A stretch of DNA of 38,774 nucleotides, taken from assembly GCA_964468725.1 (NCBI GenBank), contig CAYXVU010000028.1, positions 1 to 38,774 on the forward strand. The letters run 5' to 3'. The notes below the pieces were generated by a model that had not been told where the DNA came from, searched no databases, and was given only the letters and a program-made list of their open reading frames with translations. This document shows, piece by piece, positions 24,907 to 33,646 of the stretch. The first letter of the stretch is position 1. Each line of letters opens with the position of its first letter. The position numbers and the translations under genes are program-made. This DNA comes from CAYXVU01 sp964468725. Its GTDB lineage: Bacteria > Acidobacteriota > Blastocatellia > UBA7656.

Positions 24907-26547
24907 CTAATTCGGCGGTTTTTGAGGATTCGGAGTCGCGCGCTTGGCGTGCATCGTCCGATTCCCCATCTCAAACACAAAGCCGCTGACCTCCCCTTTT
25001 TCATTAAGCAAGAAGGTCATCTGTGCGTCCATCGCGCGCAGGGAGAATTGGGTTTCCGATTCGGGAACGGCTTCGGCCTTCATCCAACCCGGAGCGATGA
25101 GAATGAGCTTATCGCCTTCGCGCGTGACCGTGCAGGTTCTCGATCCCACCAGATAATCGCCAACGTAACGATCATAGATTGCCGGATTGATGTTGGCGAC
25201 AGCGCGCTCGCCTTTCGGCGCGGCGGCCAAGTAATCTACGAACCCCGCCAGCATCTCATCCGTCGTTGAATCGCCAAAGCGCACACGCTGCTTCGCATCC
25301 GGGTTGTACTTATTGCGACTCGAATTGTCAAAGTGCGCCGTCACCGCGATGCGCGTCCCTTTAGGAATCGCTTTGGGCTGTTTGAGCTTGTAGAGCGTCT
25401 GCCAGTAGAAATTGTAGCGCGGCACGTTGAGCAGGATTTCTCGTCGCCCATCCGGGTAGAGGGCTTCGTACTGCACATCCTTCCCGCGAACATGCATATG
25501 GGGCATGAAACTGACAACCTCAACATCTCTGTTGAAGGTTGAGCAAGCCGTGACGCGATGATGGCTGGCTCCGGCGGGTATGCGAAAGTAAAAGTTCATG
25601 ATGTCGAGCGAGATGACCATCTTCTCGACAGGCCGTCGCGCGAAGCGCACGGCAACGGCGGAACGGTCGGTTTCCGGTTTGCCGGTCGCTTTCGAATAGT
25701 GCATTTGAAAGATAAGATTCGACCCTTTCGGTATCAGCTTGGCGGTTCCTTCAGGCCACTGGTCAGCCGCTCGACCGGGAGCGTAAACCGTCAACGCAAA
25801 GCGAGCATTATTGCCGCCACCGCCGCCGTTCGGGGTGCTGCACCCGTCATCAATGACCGGAACTTCGTCTCGAACTTGGCGATTCGTCCCCTGTATGCGA
25901 AAGAGCGAATCTCCGCTGCCGGATGGCGCGCTTGCTTGCGCCGATGCGCGCATTTCAGGCGATTGAGTCAAGACCACTGCATGATGGACGACGCGCTTGT
26001 TGCCGGGGCGAAATTCGACGGCCTGAATCCAGCGGTCTTCAGTGAAGCCGGTGGGGACGACGAATTCCAAATTCTCGTCTATTCCCTTCGCTTCACCTTT
26101 CCACTCTTGCTGAAGGGGGAACACGGCATCAGGCTGTTGAATCTCCCATTGGTCGGCTACTTGTGGCCTGGGCGGCAAGTCGCCTGGGTTGCCCTCCGGC
26201 GCACCTTGGTCTACCCACCGGACGATAGTTTCGATGTCGCGTTGCGAAAGGCTCACGTCATTTGAGAACTCGCCGTACTGCGGGTCGGCAGGCCAGGGTG
26301 GCATGTCACGATTCACGACTTTCTCTCTGATCGAGCGCGCCCATGGGCGCGCCTCTTTGTAAGTGAGCAACGACATCGGAGCCAGATCATCCGGGCGATG
26401 ACACCCTGCACAATGTTTGAACAAGATCGGAGCAACCTCTTTGGAAAAAGTCACGCGCGATTTTTCATCGTCAGTGTTCGTCGAAGCCAAAAAGCCAACA
26501 GCCACAATGATGGCCAGGATGATGGATAAGAGAGTCAGTCTTCTCAT
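24907..26547 (-). CDS. Exported cytochrome c / PHM-type copper monooxygenase fusion
   Basis: An N-terminal membrane anchor or signal (LTLLSIILAIIVAVGFLAS) is followed by a cytochrome c-like domain with one haem site, CAGCH (C46, C49, H50), then a copper type II monooxygenase domain of the peptidylglycine/dopamine family. Ligands fit the two copper sites: H188/H189 (RVVHHAVV) and H283 (QMHYS) for Cu-H; H350 and H352 (MPHMHVRG) and M432 (TTDEML) for Cu-M. The order and spacing match PHM. A C-terminal domain (about 450-540) has beta strands like periplasmic DUF3471-type tails. Likely role: copper-dependent C-H hydroxylation in the periplasm with the haem domain as electron entry. Known family members use ascorbate; the haem route is inference. 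A ribosome site AAAGGAG lies before the ATG. Apparently monocistronic. Confidence 0.88.
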   Translation of the reverse strand: MRRLTLLSIILAIIVAVGFLASTNTDDEKSRVTFSKEVAPILFKHCAGCHRPDDLAPMSLLTYKEARPWARSIREKVVNRDMPPWPADPQYGEFSNDVSLSQRDIETIVRWVDQGAPEGNPGDLPPRPQVADQWEIQQPDAVFPLQQEWKGEAKGIDENLEFVVPTGFTEDRWIQAVEFRPGNKRVVHHAVVLTQSPEMRASAQASAPSGSGDSLFRIQGTNRQVRDEVPVIDDGCSTPNGGGGGNNARFALTVYAPGRAADQWPEGTAKLIPKGSNLIFQMHYSKATGKPETDRSAVAVRFARRPVEKMVISLDIMNFYFRIPAGASHHRVTACSTFNRDVEVVSFMPHMHVRGKDVQYEALYPDGRREILLNVPRYNFYWQTLYKLKQPKAIPKGTRIAVTAHFDNSSRNKYNPDAKQRVRFGDSTTDEMLAGFVDYLAAAPKGERAVANINPAIYDRYVGDYLVGSRTCTVTREGDKLILIAPGWMKAEAVPESETQFSLRAMDAQMTFLLNEKGEVSGFVFEMGNRTMHAKRATPNPQKPPN

Positions 26548-26673
26548 TCATACTCCTTTCAATGCCTGCGAAGACAGATCGTTATTACGGGCCACTCTTG
26601 TCGTGTGATTGCGGGAAAACGGAACCTGCGGTTGTTGCCAAACTCTGCTGATGCGCCCAAATGCCGGTCGGGC

Positions 26674-26700
26674 AGAGGCGGTCAACGACCGCCTCTCAAC
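26674..26700. repeat. REP-like palindrome, single unit
   Basis: Perfect 10-bp arms AGAGGCGGTC / GACCGCCTCT around a 3-base loop, followed by CAAC. It sits between the copper monooxygenase and pyruvate kinase genes. It belongs to the same family as the elements near 29.69, 29.78 and 38.23 kb. It could also terminate pyruvate kinase mRNA, though there is no T run. Confidence 0.8.
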
Positions 26701-26739
26701 GCTCTCAGCAATTTCTCCGCTTGATTCGCATAATCCACC

Positions 26740-28173
26740 TTATCCATCGGTTAAGTCGCCGACGCGATGAAGTTTCATGGAGTGCGAAATCGTTACATCA
26801 TTCAACCGTCCGGCCATAACGATAATCGTCTCACCGCGTTCGGCCAGCCCCCATTCGAGCAAGGCATGGTCTGCCCGCGCCAATAGATCATCCGCATCAA
26901 CTGGGCAGGCTAACAAGTACGGCTCGACTCCCCAGGTTGCGGCAAGTTGACGATAACTTTGCTCAACTGACGTGAGCGCAATGACGCGTTGTTGCGGGCG
27001 AATCGCTGCGGCTCTGCGCGCCATATGCCCGCTGTGCGTGATGACGACGATCAAGCGGCTGCCTAACTCCTCAGCCGCATACAAGGCCGCTTCGCTGATC
27101 GCGCGACCCACCGAACCGGAGCCGCGACCCACCGTCGCTTGACGCATCACCTCGCGCGCCGGATTGGTAATCTCCTCCGTCGTGCGAATGATGCGTTCCA
27201 TCATCGTCACCGCCTCGACTGGAAACCGTCCGACTGCGGTTTCGCCAGACAGCATCACCGCATCCGAACCGTCCAACACGGCATTGGCAACGTCCGATGC
27301 TTCGGCGCGCGTCGGGCGCGGGTTATCAATCATAGATTGCAACATCTGCGTCGCCGTGATCGTGAGTTTCTGCGCGACGAGGGTTTCGGCAATGATCTTC
27401 TTTTGCAACACCGGCACGCGCTCGGTCGAAGTCTCAACCGCCAGATCGCCGCGTGCTACCATCACGCCATCCACTACCTCAAGAATGTTGGCGAAGTCGT
27501 CAACCGCTTCGGGCTTTTCGATTTTGGCGATCAATCGCGGAGTGCCGCCCAACTCTTTGATTAACTGCCGCGCCTGTTGGCAATCTGCCGCATTGCGAAC
27601 GAACGATTGGGCTACCAGATCAACGCCCTGCGCGATGCCATAAGCCAAATCGAGTCGGTCTTTTTCAGTGATCGAAGGGATAGAGATTTGCGCGCCGGGC
27701 AGGTTGATGCCTTTGCGCGGGCCAAGCACGCCGCCGTGTACCACGCGCGCCGTCACTTCGCTCGCTGTGGTCGAGACGACTTGTAACTCGATCTCGCCGT
27801 CACTGATGAGGATGCGGTCGCCGCTGCGGACTTCGCGGGCGAGGAGCGGGTAGTTGGAAGAGAAGCGTTCGGCGTCACCTTCGATCTCTTCGGCAGTGAT
27901 GCGAACCTCTGCGCCTTCATCGAGTCGGGTTTCGCCTTCGCGCATTCGTCCGGTGCGGATTTTTGGCCCGGATAGATCGAGCATCACGGCAACCGGTTTG
28001 TTGAGTTCGGCGGCGACGCGGCGAATGCGCTCGATGACCGTGCCATGATGTTCTCGTTCGCCATGTGACATGTTGATGCGTGCGACATCCATGCCCGCCA
28101 GCAGCAGGGCGCGCAGTTGCGCGTCCGTTTCCGAAGCTGGGCCGATGGTCGCAACGATTTTGGCTCTGCGCAT
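26740..28173 (-). CDS. pyk: Pyruvate kinase
   Basis: Converts phosphoenolpyruvate and ADP to pyruvate and ATP. Motifs: KIVATIGPAS at the N-terminus with the A-R-I-N-M-S-H-G segment; L-S-G-P-K-I-R-T-G; the catalytic lysine signature L-I-A-K-I-E-K-P-E-A; M-V-A-R-G-D-L-A-V-E; T-A-T-Q-M-L-Q-S-M; and D-A-V-M-L-S-G-E-T-A. The C-terminal allosteric domain is complete; length 477 aa is normal. The ATG lies two bases after the stop of the TlpA gene, so translation is probably coupled. Last gene of the Coa1-YacG-TlpA-Pyk unit. Confidence 0.97.
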   Translation of the reverse strand: MRRAKIVATIGPASETDAQLRALLLAGMDVARINMSHGEREHHGTVIERIRRVAAELNKPVAVMLDLSGPKIRTGRMREGETRLDEGAEVRITAEEIEGDAERFSSNYPLLAREVRSGDRILISDGEIELQVVSTTASEVTARVVHGGVLGPRKGINLPGAQISIPSITEKDRLDLAYGIAQGVDLVAQSFVRNAADCQQARQLIKELGGTPRLIAKIEKPEAVDDFANILEVVDGVMVARGDLAVETSTERVPVLQKKIIAETLVAQKLTITATQMLQSMIDNPRPTRAEASDVANAVLDGSDAVMLSGETAVGRFPVEAVTMMERIIRTTEEITNPAREVMRQATVGRGSGSVGRAISEAALYAAEELGSRLIVVITHSGHMARRAAAIRPQQRVIALTSVEQSYRQLAATWGVEPYLLACPVDADDLLARADHALLEWGLAERGETIIVMAGRLNDVTISHSMKLHRVGDLTDG

Positions 28174-28175
28174 GG

Positions 28176-28790
28176 CTATGAACCTGAGAGGGCGGTGTTG
28201 ATGGCCGCGTCCAATTCTTTGGCCAACGCCGGGTTGTAGCCGACGATGTGGGCGACGGCGCGGCCTCGACGATCAAAGACGAGGGTTTGCGGAATGGCGG
28301 TCTGTTGCGTGCCCAGATAGGAGGTAAAGAGCTGATCGGTTGCCAACCCGATTTGGTAATTGATGGCGTATTGACCCATGAAATTGCGAATGGCTTCAGG
28401 CGATGACCTGCCGCGATCATCAATGTGTAGACCGATGATTTCCACGCCGCGCTCTTTGAGTTGTTGCTGGATGCGAACCAGTTGCGGCACGCCATCCCGA
28501 CACGGCGGACACCAGGTCGCCCAGAAATCAACAACGACCACCTTGCCGCGATAGTCCGAAAGTTTGAAGGAGCTGCCCTCCAGGGTGGCAATCTCGAAAT
28601 CTTTCGGCACGTTGATCGAGGTATCGGAGACGGACGTGCCCGGCAATGCCAGTTTGATCTTCCATTCCGGCTCCGAATGGCCGGAAAAAAAGGTGTAGAC
28701 CAACGCGGCGATCAGGACGGCAACAACCGCCGTCGCCATGATGCGACCCGGTGTCCATAGGCTCTGACTCTGTGAGATTGATTTGGCCAT
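28176..28790 (-). CDS. TlpA-type membrane-anchored thioredoxin
   Basis: Thiol-disulfide oxidoreductase facing the periplasm. The ATG at 28790 has TTGGAG six bases upstream; a longer frame overlaps the yacG gene and is not used. One membrane anchor at about 17-36 (IMATAVVAVLIAALVYTFF), then a thioredoxin fold with the active site W-C-P-P-C (C94, C97) in V-V-D-F-W-A-T-W. The cis-Pro region is T-A-I-P-Q-T-L-V. The TlpA/ResA class reduces apocytochrome c or copper-site cysteines, which fits the adjacent Coa1-like gene and the nearby cytochrome. Length 204 aa is normal. Confidence 0.93.
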   Translation of the reverse strand: MAKSISQSQSLWTPGRIMATAVVAVLIAALVYTFFSGHSEPEWKIKLALPGTSVSDTSINVPKDFEIATLEGSSFKLSDYRGKVVVVDFWATWCPPCRDGVPQLVRIQQQLKERGVEIIGLHIDDRGRSSPEAIRNFMGQYAINYQIGLATDQLFTSYLGTQQTAIPQTLVFDRRGRAVAHIVGYNPALAKELDAAINTALSGS

Positions 28791-28821
28791 AAGTTGCTCC
28801 AACATTTTGTGATCCGGTGGC

Positions 28822-28995
28822 TCAGCCTTCTGACTTCGGGATGACTGATTCTTCTGTATCCTTAAGCGGCGAAGAGACGACATACTCTTCCGACGCCCAA
28901 TTGCCGAGATCAATCGTTTGACAACGCTCGGAGCAAAACGGGCGCACGGGATTCTCTTTCCATTGGGTCGGCTCGCCGCAAATCGGGCACTTCAT
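28822..28995 (-). CDS. yacG: YacG-type zinc-binding protein (DNA gyrase inhibitor family)
   Basis: 57-aa zinc protein with the YacG signature: MKCPICGEPTQW, then P-F-C-S-E-R-C-Q-T-I-D-L-G-N-W. The four zinc ligands are C3, C6, C21 and C25. E. coli YacG binds gyrase B and inhibits DNA binding. The start is set by GAGGAG about eight bases upstream; an in-frame start 14 codons earlier would add an Arg/Gly-rich leader. The acidic C-terminal tail is longer than the minimal family. It lies 31 bases upstream of the TlpA gene. Confidence 0.9.
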   Translation of the reverse strand: MKCPICGEPTQWKENPVRPFCSERCQTIDLGNWASEEYVVSSPLKDTEESVIPKSEG

Positions 28996-29037
28996 TTCGT
29001 CTTCTCCTCTTCTCCGTTCACCTACCAGACCGCCCAA

Positions 29038-29472
29038 CTATCGGGCGGTCGTCAGCAGATTGACGGTCTGGTTTGTCCCGTCAATTGTGACCTCTAAGCG
29101 GGAAAAATTCCACCGTCCACCCGCCTTTGACGCCAATAGATACAGGGTGGCCGAGTTCTTTGGGCCGCTAATGGGAATGGACAATTCAGCACGCCCCGAG
29201 TCGCTGTTGACTTTAATGGAGCCGTTCGTCCACCAACCTGCTTCGATGGGTTCGCCCAACTCTTTGATGACCGTCGGATTAGTCTTCGCCCTCGTCAATG
29301 CTTCTTTGTAAGCATCGGAAGATTTCATTGCGCTCTGAACGATGTAGAAGATCAGCGCCATTAAAGCGAGGACGCTGACGATGATTCCGAAGCAGCCGGA
29401 CGGAATCATCCATTTCCAATTTCGTTGAAACCAGTTCTTCGGTTTGTCGGGCGGCATCGGCGTGGGTTGCAT
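29038..29472 (-). CDS. Coa1-like protein (cytochrome oxidase assembly family)
   Basis: 144 aa: a Pro-rich cytoplasmic N-terminus, one membrane segment (about 20-46, W-M-I-P-S-G-C-F-G-I-I-V-S-V-L), then a soluble domain. The downstream part matches the Coa1/Tim21-like pattern: S-D-A-Y-K-E-A-L-T-R-A, V-I-K-E-L-G-E-P-I-E-A-G-W-W, then strands with I-S-G-P-K-N-S-A-T-L-Y and W-N-F-S-R-L-E-V. In mitochondria Coa1 assists Cox1 maturation; the bacterial role is inferred. ATG at 29472 with AGGAGG nine bases upstream. First gene of the Coa1-YacG-TlpA-Pyk unit. Confidence 0.75.
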   Translation of the reverse strand: MQPTPMPPDKPKNWFQRNWKWMIPSGCFGIIVSVLALMALIFYIVQSAMKSSDAYKEALTRAKTNPTVIKELGEPIEAGWWTNGSIKVNSDSGRAELSIPISGPKNSATLYLLASKAGGRWNFSRLEVTIDGTNQTVNLLTTAR

Positions 29473-29676
29473 TGGGTGAAGCCTCCTCTCCGGTTGATTA
29501 GGATGGACAGGCGCGCAGCCGAGTGCAGTATAGTCGCTCGACTGAGAATTGATAAGCGGCTCAGGCAACTTGAAAAAGCGGGAAGAGAAATAGAGAATGC
29601 CCGACGGACTGCGAACCGCTCAACGGTTCTGCAACGTCGCAATTCGATAATCGCGCTTTTCTTAAATGGGCGACGG

Positions 29677-29713
29677 GGCGGCACGGCGGTCAAAGACCGC
29701 CTCTCAACTCGTG
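29677..29713. repeat. REP-like unit, 37-bp direct repeat copy 1
   Basis: Contains the palindrome GGCGGTC-AAA-GACCGCC followed by TCTCAAC. The 37 bases recur exactly at 29774-29810. Confidence 0.85.
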
Positions 29714-29747
29714 GATAGAAGCGGTCGTATTCAGGCTCAAACAACCG

Positions 29748-29810
29748 TTGAGGAGCGGTCTCTGACCGCGATTGGCGGCACGGCGGTCAAAGACCGCCTC
29801 TCAACTCGTG
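29748..29810. repeat. REP-like doublet (two inverted units)
   Basis: Left half begins GTTGAG and holds GCGGTC-TCT-GACCGC; the right half holds GGCGGTC-AAA-GACCGCC and ends CTCAAC. The two halves are inverted copies (a few mismatches), the layout of a BIME-type doublet. The right half is copy 2 of the 37-bp direct repeat. Confidence 0.85.
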
Positions 29811-29919
29811 TCCGGTATAATGAGAGGGCTTGTAGCGGGCGAATCCCTTTCGTGCCGTCGGTGTACGGTAGTTGGCTGTGTTTTCGACGTTCAGATGAAA
29901 GACTGTGACCGTGTGTTCG

Positions 29920-30729
29920 ATGACAATTATGGATGAGACTCATCAACCTTCGCTGCTCGTTTTGCGCGAACCGCCGTTGGCCTGGTTAGTCATCAATCGC
30001 CCGGCGGCGCGCAATGCGGTCAACGCTGAAATCTGGCACAATCTGGCTGTCGAAGCGACGGCACTGGCCGCTGACCAAGAGATCCGCGTCATTCTCGTTC
30101 GCGGTGCAGGCGAGCAAGCCTTCATCTCCGGGGCGGATGTCTCCGAATTCCCGGCGATTCGCGCCAACGCTGAATTGACGGTCGAGTATGAGCAACTCTC
30201 CACTGCGGCATTGCGCGCCTTGATCGAAGCGCCGCAACCGGTGATTGCCATGATCAACGGATTATGTTTTGGCGGCGGCGTATTATTAGCGATGGCATGC
30301 GATTTACGTTTTGCCGCCGCGCACGCGCGTTTTGCCATTCCGGCGGCGCGGCTTGGAATCGCTTACCCCTTGCGCTTCGGCATTCGCCGCTTACTCAAGC
30401 TGGTCGGCGCAACACAGGCCGCCGATCTGTTGCTCTCGGCGCGCGCGTTGGAAGCCGAAGAAGCCCTGCGAATTGGCTTGCTCAATCGCGTCGTAGCCGC
30501 AGAAGAGTTGGAGACGGTCACCCGCGACTATGCGATGCAGATGACCCGACTTGCGCCGCTGGCGTTAGCGGCGCAAAAGCTCGCCATTCAGCAATCATTA
30601 TTGCCGGAGTCGGAACAAGAGACATCCCGTGTTGAAGCGGCCATTCGGCACTGTCTCGATAGCGCCGACTATCAAGAAGGCATTGCGGCATTTTTAGAGA
30701 AGCGCAAGCCGGTCTTTACCGGCAGTTGA
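29920..30729 (+). CDS. Crotonase-fold (enoyl-CoA hydratase/isomerase family) protein, catalytic glutamates absent
   Basis: Clear crotonase fold: L-V-I-N-R-P-A-A-R-N-A-V-N, the oxyanion-hole segment A-F-I-S-G-A-D-V-S-E-F, and M-I-N-G-L-C-F-G-G-G. Two residues needed by true hydratases are not seen. The Glu after GGG-x (E144 in rat crotonase) is Leu in GGGVLLAMACDL. The Glu of the PE-x-x-LG motif (E164) is Ala in IPAARLGIAYPL. So ordinary hydration is unlikely; other members of the fold do isomerase, thioesterase, decarboxylase or lyase chemistry. Start unclear: GTG 29905, ATG 29920 and ATG 29929 are in frame and none has a good ribosome site. Monocistronic. Confidence 0.88.
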   Translation: MTIMDETHQPSLLVLREPPLAWLVINRPAARNAVNAEIWHNLAVEATALAADQEIRVILVRGAGEQAFISGADVSEFPAIRANAELTVEYEQLSTAALRALIEAPQPVIAMINGLCFGGGVLLAMACDLRFAAAHARFAIPAARLGIAYPLRFGIRRLLKLVGATQAADLLLSARALEAEEALRIGLLNRVVAAEELETVTRDYAMQMTRLAPLALAAQKLAIQQSLLPESEQETSRVEAAIRHCLDSADYQEGIAAFLEKRKPVFTGS

Positions 30730-30880
30730 CGTGGGTCGGCATGACCGTGCCCGCTTGATCTTTCCACCTCCAATTTTTTAGGCTACTGGCAAGGTGGCCT
30801 GCTAACGATCCGCTTCCGAACGCCAACCAACAGTGACCTCCCGCGTAATGGGTTTCGGTCGCTGATTCAGGAGAAAGAGC

Positions 30881-33646
30881 ATGAATTTTGGTCTTCGCAA
30901 CCTCGGCCATTCGGTTTCCAGCCTGTTGCTCGGCGCACTGCTCGCCTTTACGGTTGCAGCGCAGTCGGTTAAGCCGCAACCCCAAACGATGGATGAAGAC
31001 TTTGCCAAGTCGGTCAAAGAGTGGACAACTAAGCCGGAATTCATCAGTCCTCTCGTAGACCACTTGCCGAAAGTGGCGGGCATTCCATCACCCAAGGATG
31101 TGTTGGGGTATCACATCGGCATGCCACAAAAGCTGACCTATACCGATGGCATCTACCGATACTTTCGCGTATTGGCTGAGAAAAGTCCGCGCGTCAAAGT
31201 CTTCACCGCAGGCCGCACGGACGAGGGGCGCGAAGTGATCGTCGTAGCGATTGCCGACGAAGAGACGATTCGCAATCTGGATCGCTATCGCGGCTACCTC
31301 GCACAACTGGCCGACCCGCGCCGACTGACCGAAGAACAGGCGCGCGAAATCATTGCCAAAGCCAAACCCATCTACCATATGACCGCAGGCCTGCACAGTG
31401 GCGAAACCGGCCCGCCGGAAATGGTCATGGAACTCGGCTATCGCTTGGCCGCTGAAGATTCGCCTCTCATCAATGCCATCCGCCAAAACGTGATTACTAT
31501 GATTACACCGGCGCTTGAACCCGATGGCCGAGATCGCTATGTGGATTGGTACTATCGCCACAAACTGGATGAAAAGGGGCAGGATGACAGCATGGGCGGG
31601 CCGCCGTATTGGGGCAAGTATATCTTTCACGACAACAACCGCGACATCAATTACTCGCAGGTGACCATGAAAGCCAGCCTTGATTGGTATCTGCAATGGC
31701 ATCCGCCTATCATGCATGACCTGCATGAGTCTGTGCCGTTTCTTTACACCTTCAGCGGACAAGCGCCGCAACAGCCGACGCTCGACCCGATTCTCTACGG
31801 CGAGTTGCCGTGGTTTGCCAACTTCGAGATGGCGCAGATGACAAAGTACGGTATGCCCGGCGTGTGGACGCATGCCTTTGTGGATATGTGGTCGCCGGGT
31901 TATCTGGGCTTTATGTCATCGAACCATAACGGCATGCTTCGCATGTACGAGACCTTCGGCAACGGCGGGGCAAACACGATGAAACGCACGGTCGGCCCGC
32001 AATCGTCGCGCGAGTGGTACAGACCCAATCCGCCTTATCGAGAAGTTGAATGGTCAATGCGAAACAACACCAATTACATGCAGACGGGCGTGCTCAGCGG
32101 CTTGCAACTGACTTCGCAGTTTCCTCAAATCGTGCTGGAAAACTTCTACAAGAAGTCGCGCAACTCCATCGAGGACGGAAAGAGCAAACCGCCGCATGGC
32201 TTTGTGATTCCAGCGGGGCAACGCGATCAAACGCGCGTCGCCTTGTTGGTCAATCTGCTGCTCCAACAGGGCATCGAAGTCGGACGCGCAACGCGCGAAG
32301 TCAAAGTGAAAGAGGGAACCTTTCCGGCGGGCTCTTACCTCATCAAACGCGACCAGCCTTATGGCCGACTGGCAAAGGTGTTATTGGAGAAGCAAGTCTT
32401 TCCCGACCCAAGCCTGCGAACCTATGACGATACGGGTTGGACGATGGGATTGATGTTGCAGACCGAAGTAAAAGAGATTGCCGACAAAGCGATTCTCGAT
32501 GTCCCCGCCGATTCCGTTAGCAAGGTCGAGCCGAAGGGTACGCTTTCAGGCAACAAAGGCGCAAAGGCCTATGCCATAGCCCATCACGGATCGAACAACA
32601 TGATCACGCTGCGTTATCGGCTTAAAGAGTTGAAAGTGCAGGTTGCCGAGCAAGCCTTTACCTCCGGCGGTATGGAGTTGCCCATCGGGTCGTTTGTGAT
32701 TCCGGCAAGTCAAAATGGTCAGGATGTCTATGACCGCGTCAAAAACGCCGTGGAGGCGTTAGGGTTGTCGGCCTTCTCGATAAAAGAGATGCCCGGCGTT
32801 GCAATGCACGATCTGGATTTGCCGCGCATCGCCGTTTATAGCATGTGGGGCAATACGCAAGAGGTCGGTTGGGTGCGTCACGCGCTCGATCAGTTCGAAG
32901 TAGCGTATGACTTGATTCATAAGGAGCGGGTAAAGCGAGGCGATCTGCGCGCTTCCTATGATGTAATTCTGATGCCGCATCAGGGGGGCAGCGGCAAACG
33001 GATCGTCTTTGACCTTGAACCGAGGCGCAAACCGCTGGCGTACGCGAAGTCCGAGCAGTTCAAATCGCATGGTATGTATGGCGAGTCGGACGACATCACT
33101 GGCGGCTTCGGACTGGCGGGCGTCGTGGAGTTCGAGAAGTTCATTCAATCGGGCGGCGTATTGATTACGCTCGGCGCGGCCAGCTTCTTTGCGCCGGAGA
33201 TGGGATTGACTCGAACGATAGAAGCAGCGCGCACGTCGTCACAGTTCTATGCGCCGGGGCCGATTATCGAGGCGGAAATTTTACAAGCGACGCATCCGAT
33301 CTTTTACGGCTATCGCGGCACGACGCTGCCTGTGCGGTATGGCGCGGGGCCGTTATTGACCGTGCCGCAAAAAGACAAAGGGCAGATTCTAATGCAGTTT
33401 GTTGGCACGGAGGGTTCGGTTCTCAGCGGCTTGATGAAAGGCGCAAACGAGTTGCGCAATCGTCCGGCTATCGTTGATGTGCCAACCGGCAGCGGACGAG
33501 TCGTAATCTTTGCTTCCAATCCTTGTTACCGTTGGCAAAATCATGGCGAGTTCGGAATGCTCTTCAACTCGTTGCTCAACTTCAACGATATGAAGGTAAG
33601 CGAGAGTAAGAGCGCGGTTACAGCCGAACCCGGTTCGACGCGCTGA
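30881..33646 (+). CDS. Secreted M14-family zinc carboxypeptidase (921 aa)
   Basis: Large exported metallopeptidase. Signal peptide LLLGALLAFTVAAQS, then an M14 catalytic domain. The zinc ligands are H172 and E175 (AGLHSGETGPPEM) and probably H282 (MHDLHES); the substrate-binding Arg is in N-N-R-D-I-N (R254). The roughly 550-residue C-terminal part is beta-rich and includes a G-A-T-A-like domain with A-Y-D-L-I-H and a ThuA/GATase-like segment (G-G-V-L-I-T-L-G-A-A-S-F-F). This long two-part form is common in soil Acidobacteria and Gemmatimonadetes genomes. ATG with CAGGAG seven bases upstream. Probably degrades peptides outside the cytoplasm. Followed by the VPS10/BNR gene. Confidence 0.93.
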   Translation: MNFGLRNLGHSVSSLLLGALLAFTVAAQSVKPQPQTMDEDFAKSVKEWTTKPEFISPLVDHLPKVAGIPSPKDVLGYHIGMPQKLTYTDGIYRYFRVLAEKSPRVKVFTAGRTDEGREVIVVAIADEETIRNLDRYRGYLAQLADPRRLTEEQAREIIAKAKPIYHMTAGLHSGETGPPEMVMELGYRLAAEDSPLINAIRQNVITMITPALEPDGRDRYVDWYYRHKLDEKGQDDSMGGPPYWGKYIFHDNNRDINYSQVTMKASLDWYLQWHPPIMHDLHESVPFLYTFSGQAPQQPTLDPILYGELPWFANFEMAQMTKYGMPGVWTHAFVDMWSPGYLGFMSSNHNGMLRMYETFGNGGANTMKRTVGPQSSREWYRPNPPYREVEWSMRNNTNYMQTGVLSGLQLTSQFPQIVLENFYKKSRNSIEDGKSKPPHGFVIPAGQRDQTRVALLVNLLLQQGIEVGRATREVKVKEGTFPAGSYLIKRDQPYGRLAKVLLEKQVFPDPSLRTYDDTGWTMGLMLQTEVKEIADKAILDVPADSVSKVEPKGTLSGNKGAKAYAIAHHGSNNMITLRYRLKELKVQVAEQAFTSGGMELPIGSFVIPASQNGQDVYDRVKNAVEALGLSAFSIKEMPGVAMHDLDLPRIAVYSMWGNTQEVGWVRHALDQFEVAYDLIHKERVKRGDLRASYDVILMPHQGGSGKRIVFDLEPRRKPLAYAKSEQFKSHGMYGESDDITGGFGLAGVVEFEKFIQSGGVLITLGAASFFAPEMGLTRTIEAARTSSQFYAPGPIIEAEILQATHPIFYGYRGTTLPVRYGAGPLLTVPQKDKGQILMQFVGTEGSVLSGLMKGANELRNRPAIVDVPTGSGRVVIFASNPCYRWQNHGEFGMLFNSLLNFNDMKVSESKSAVTAEPGSTR

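Larger units (their letters stand above)
29473..29904. other. Divergent spacer with clustered REP-like elements
   Basis: About 430 bases between the leftward Coa1 operon and the rightward crotonase gene. It contains three REP-like half elements (29685-29708, 29748-29769 and 29782-29805). Translations of the repeat give the V-E-R-R-S-L-T-A-V-P-P peptide in several frames; these are not genes. Promoters for both sides must lie here but I cannot place them. Confidence 0.6.

Noticed and set aside
29406..29946. Frames encoding V-E-R-R-S-L-T-A-V-P-P
   Set aside because: These are translations of the REP-like palindromes, not genes.
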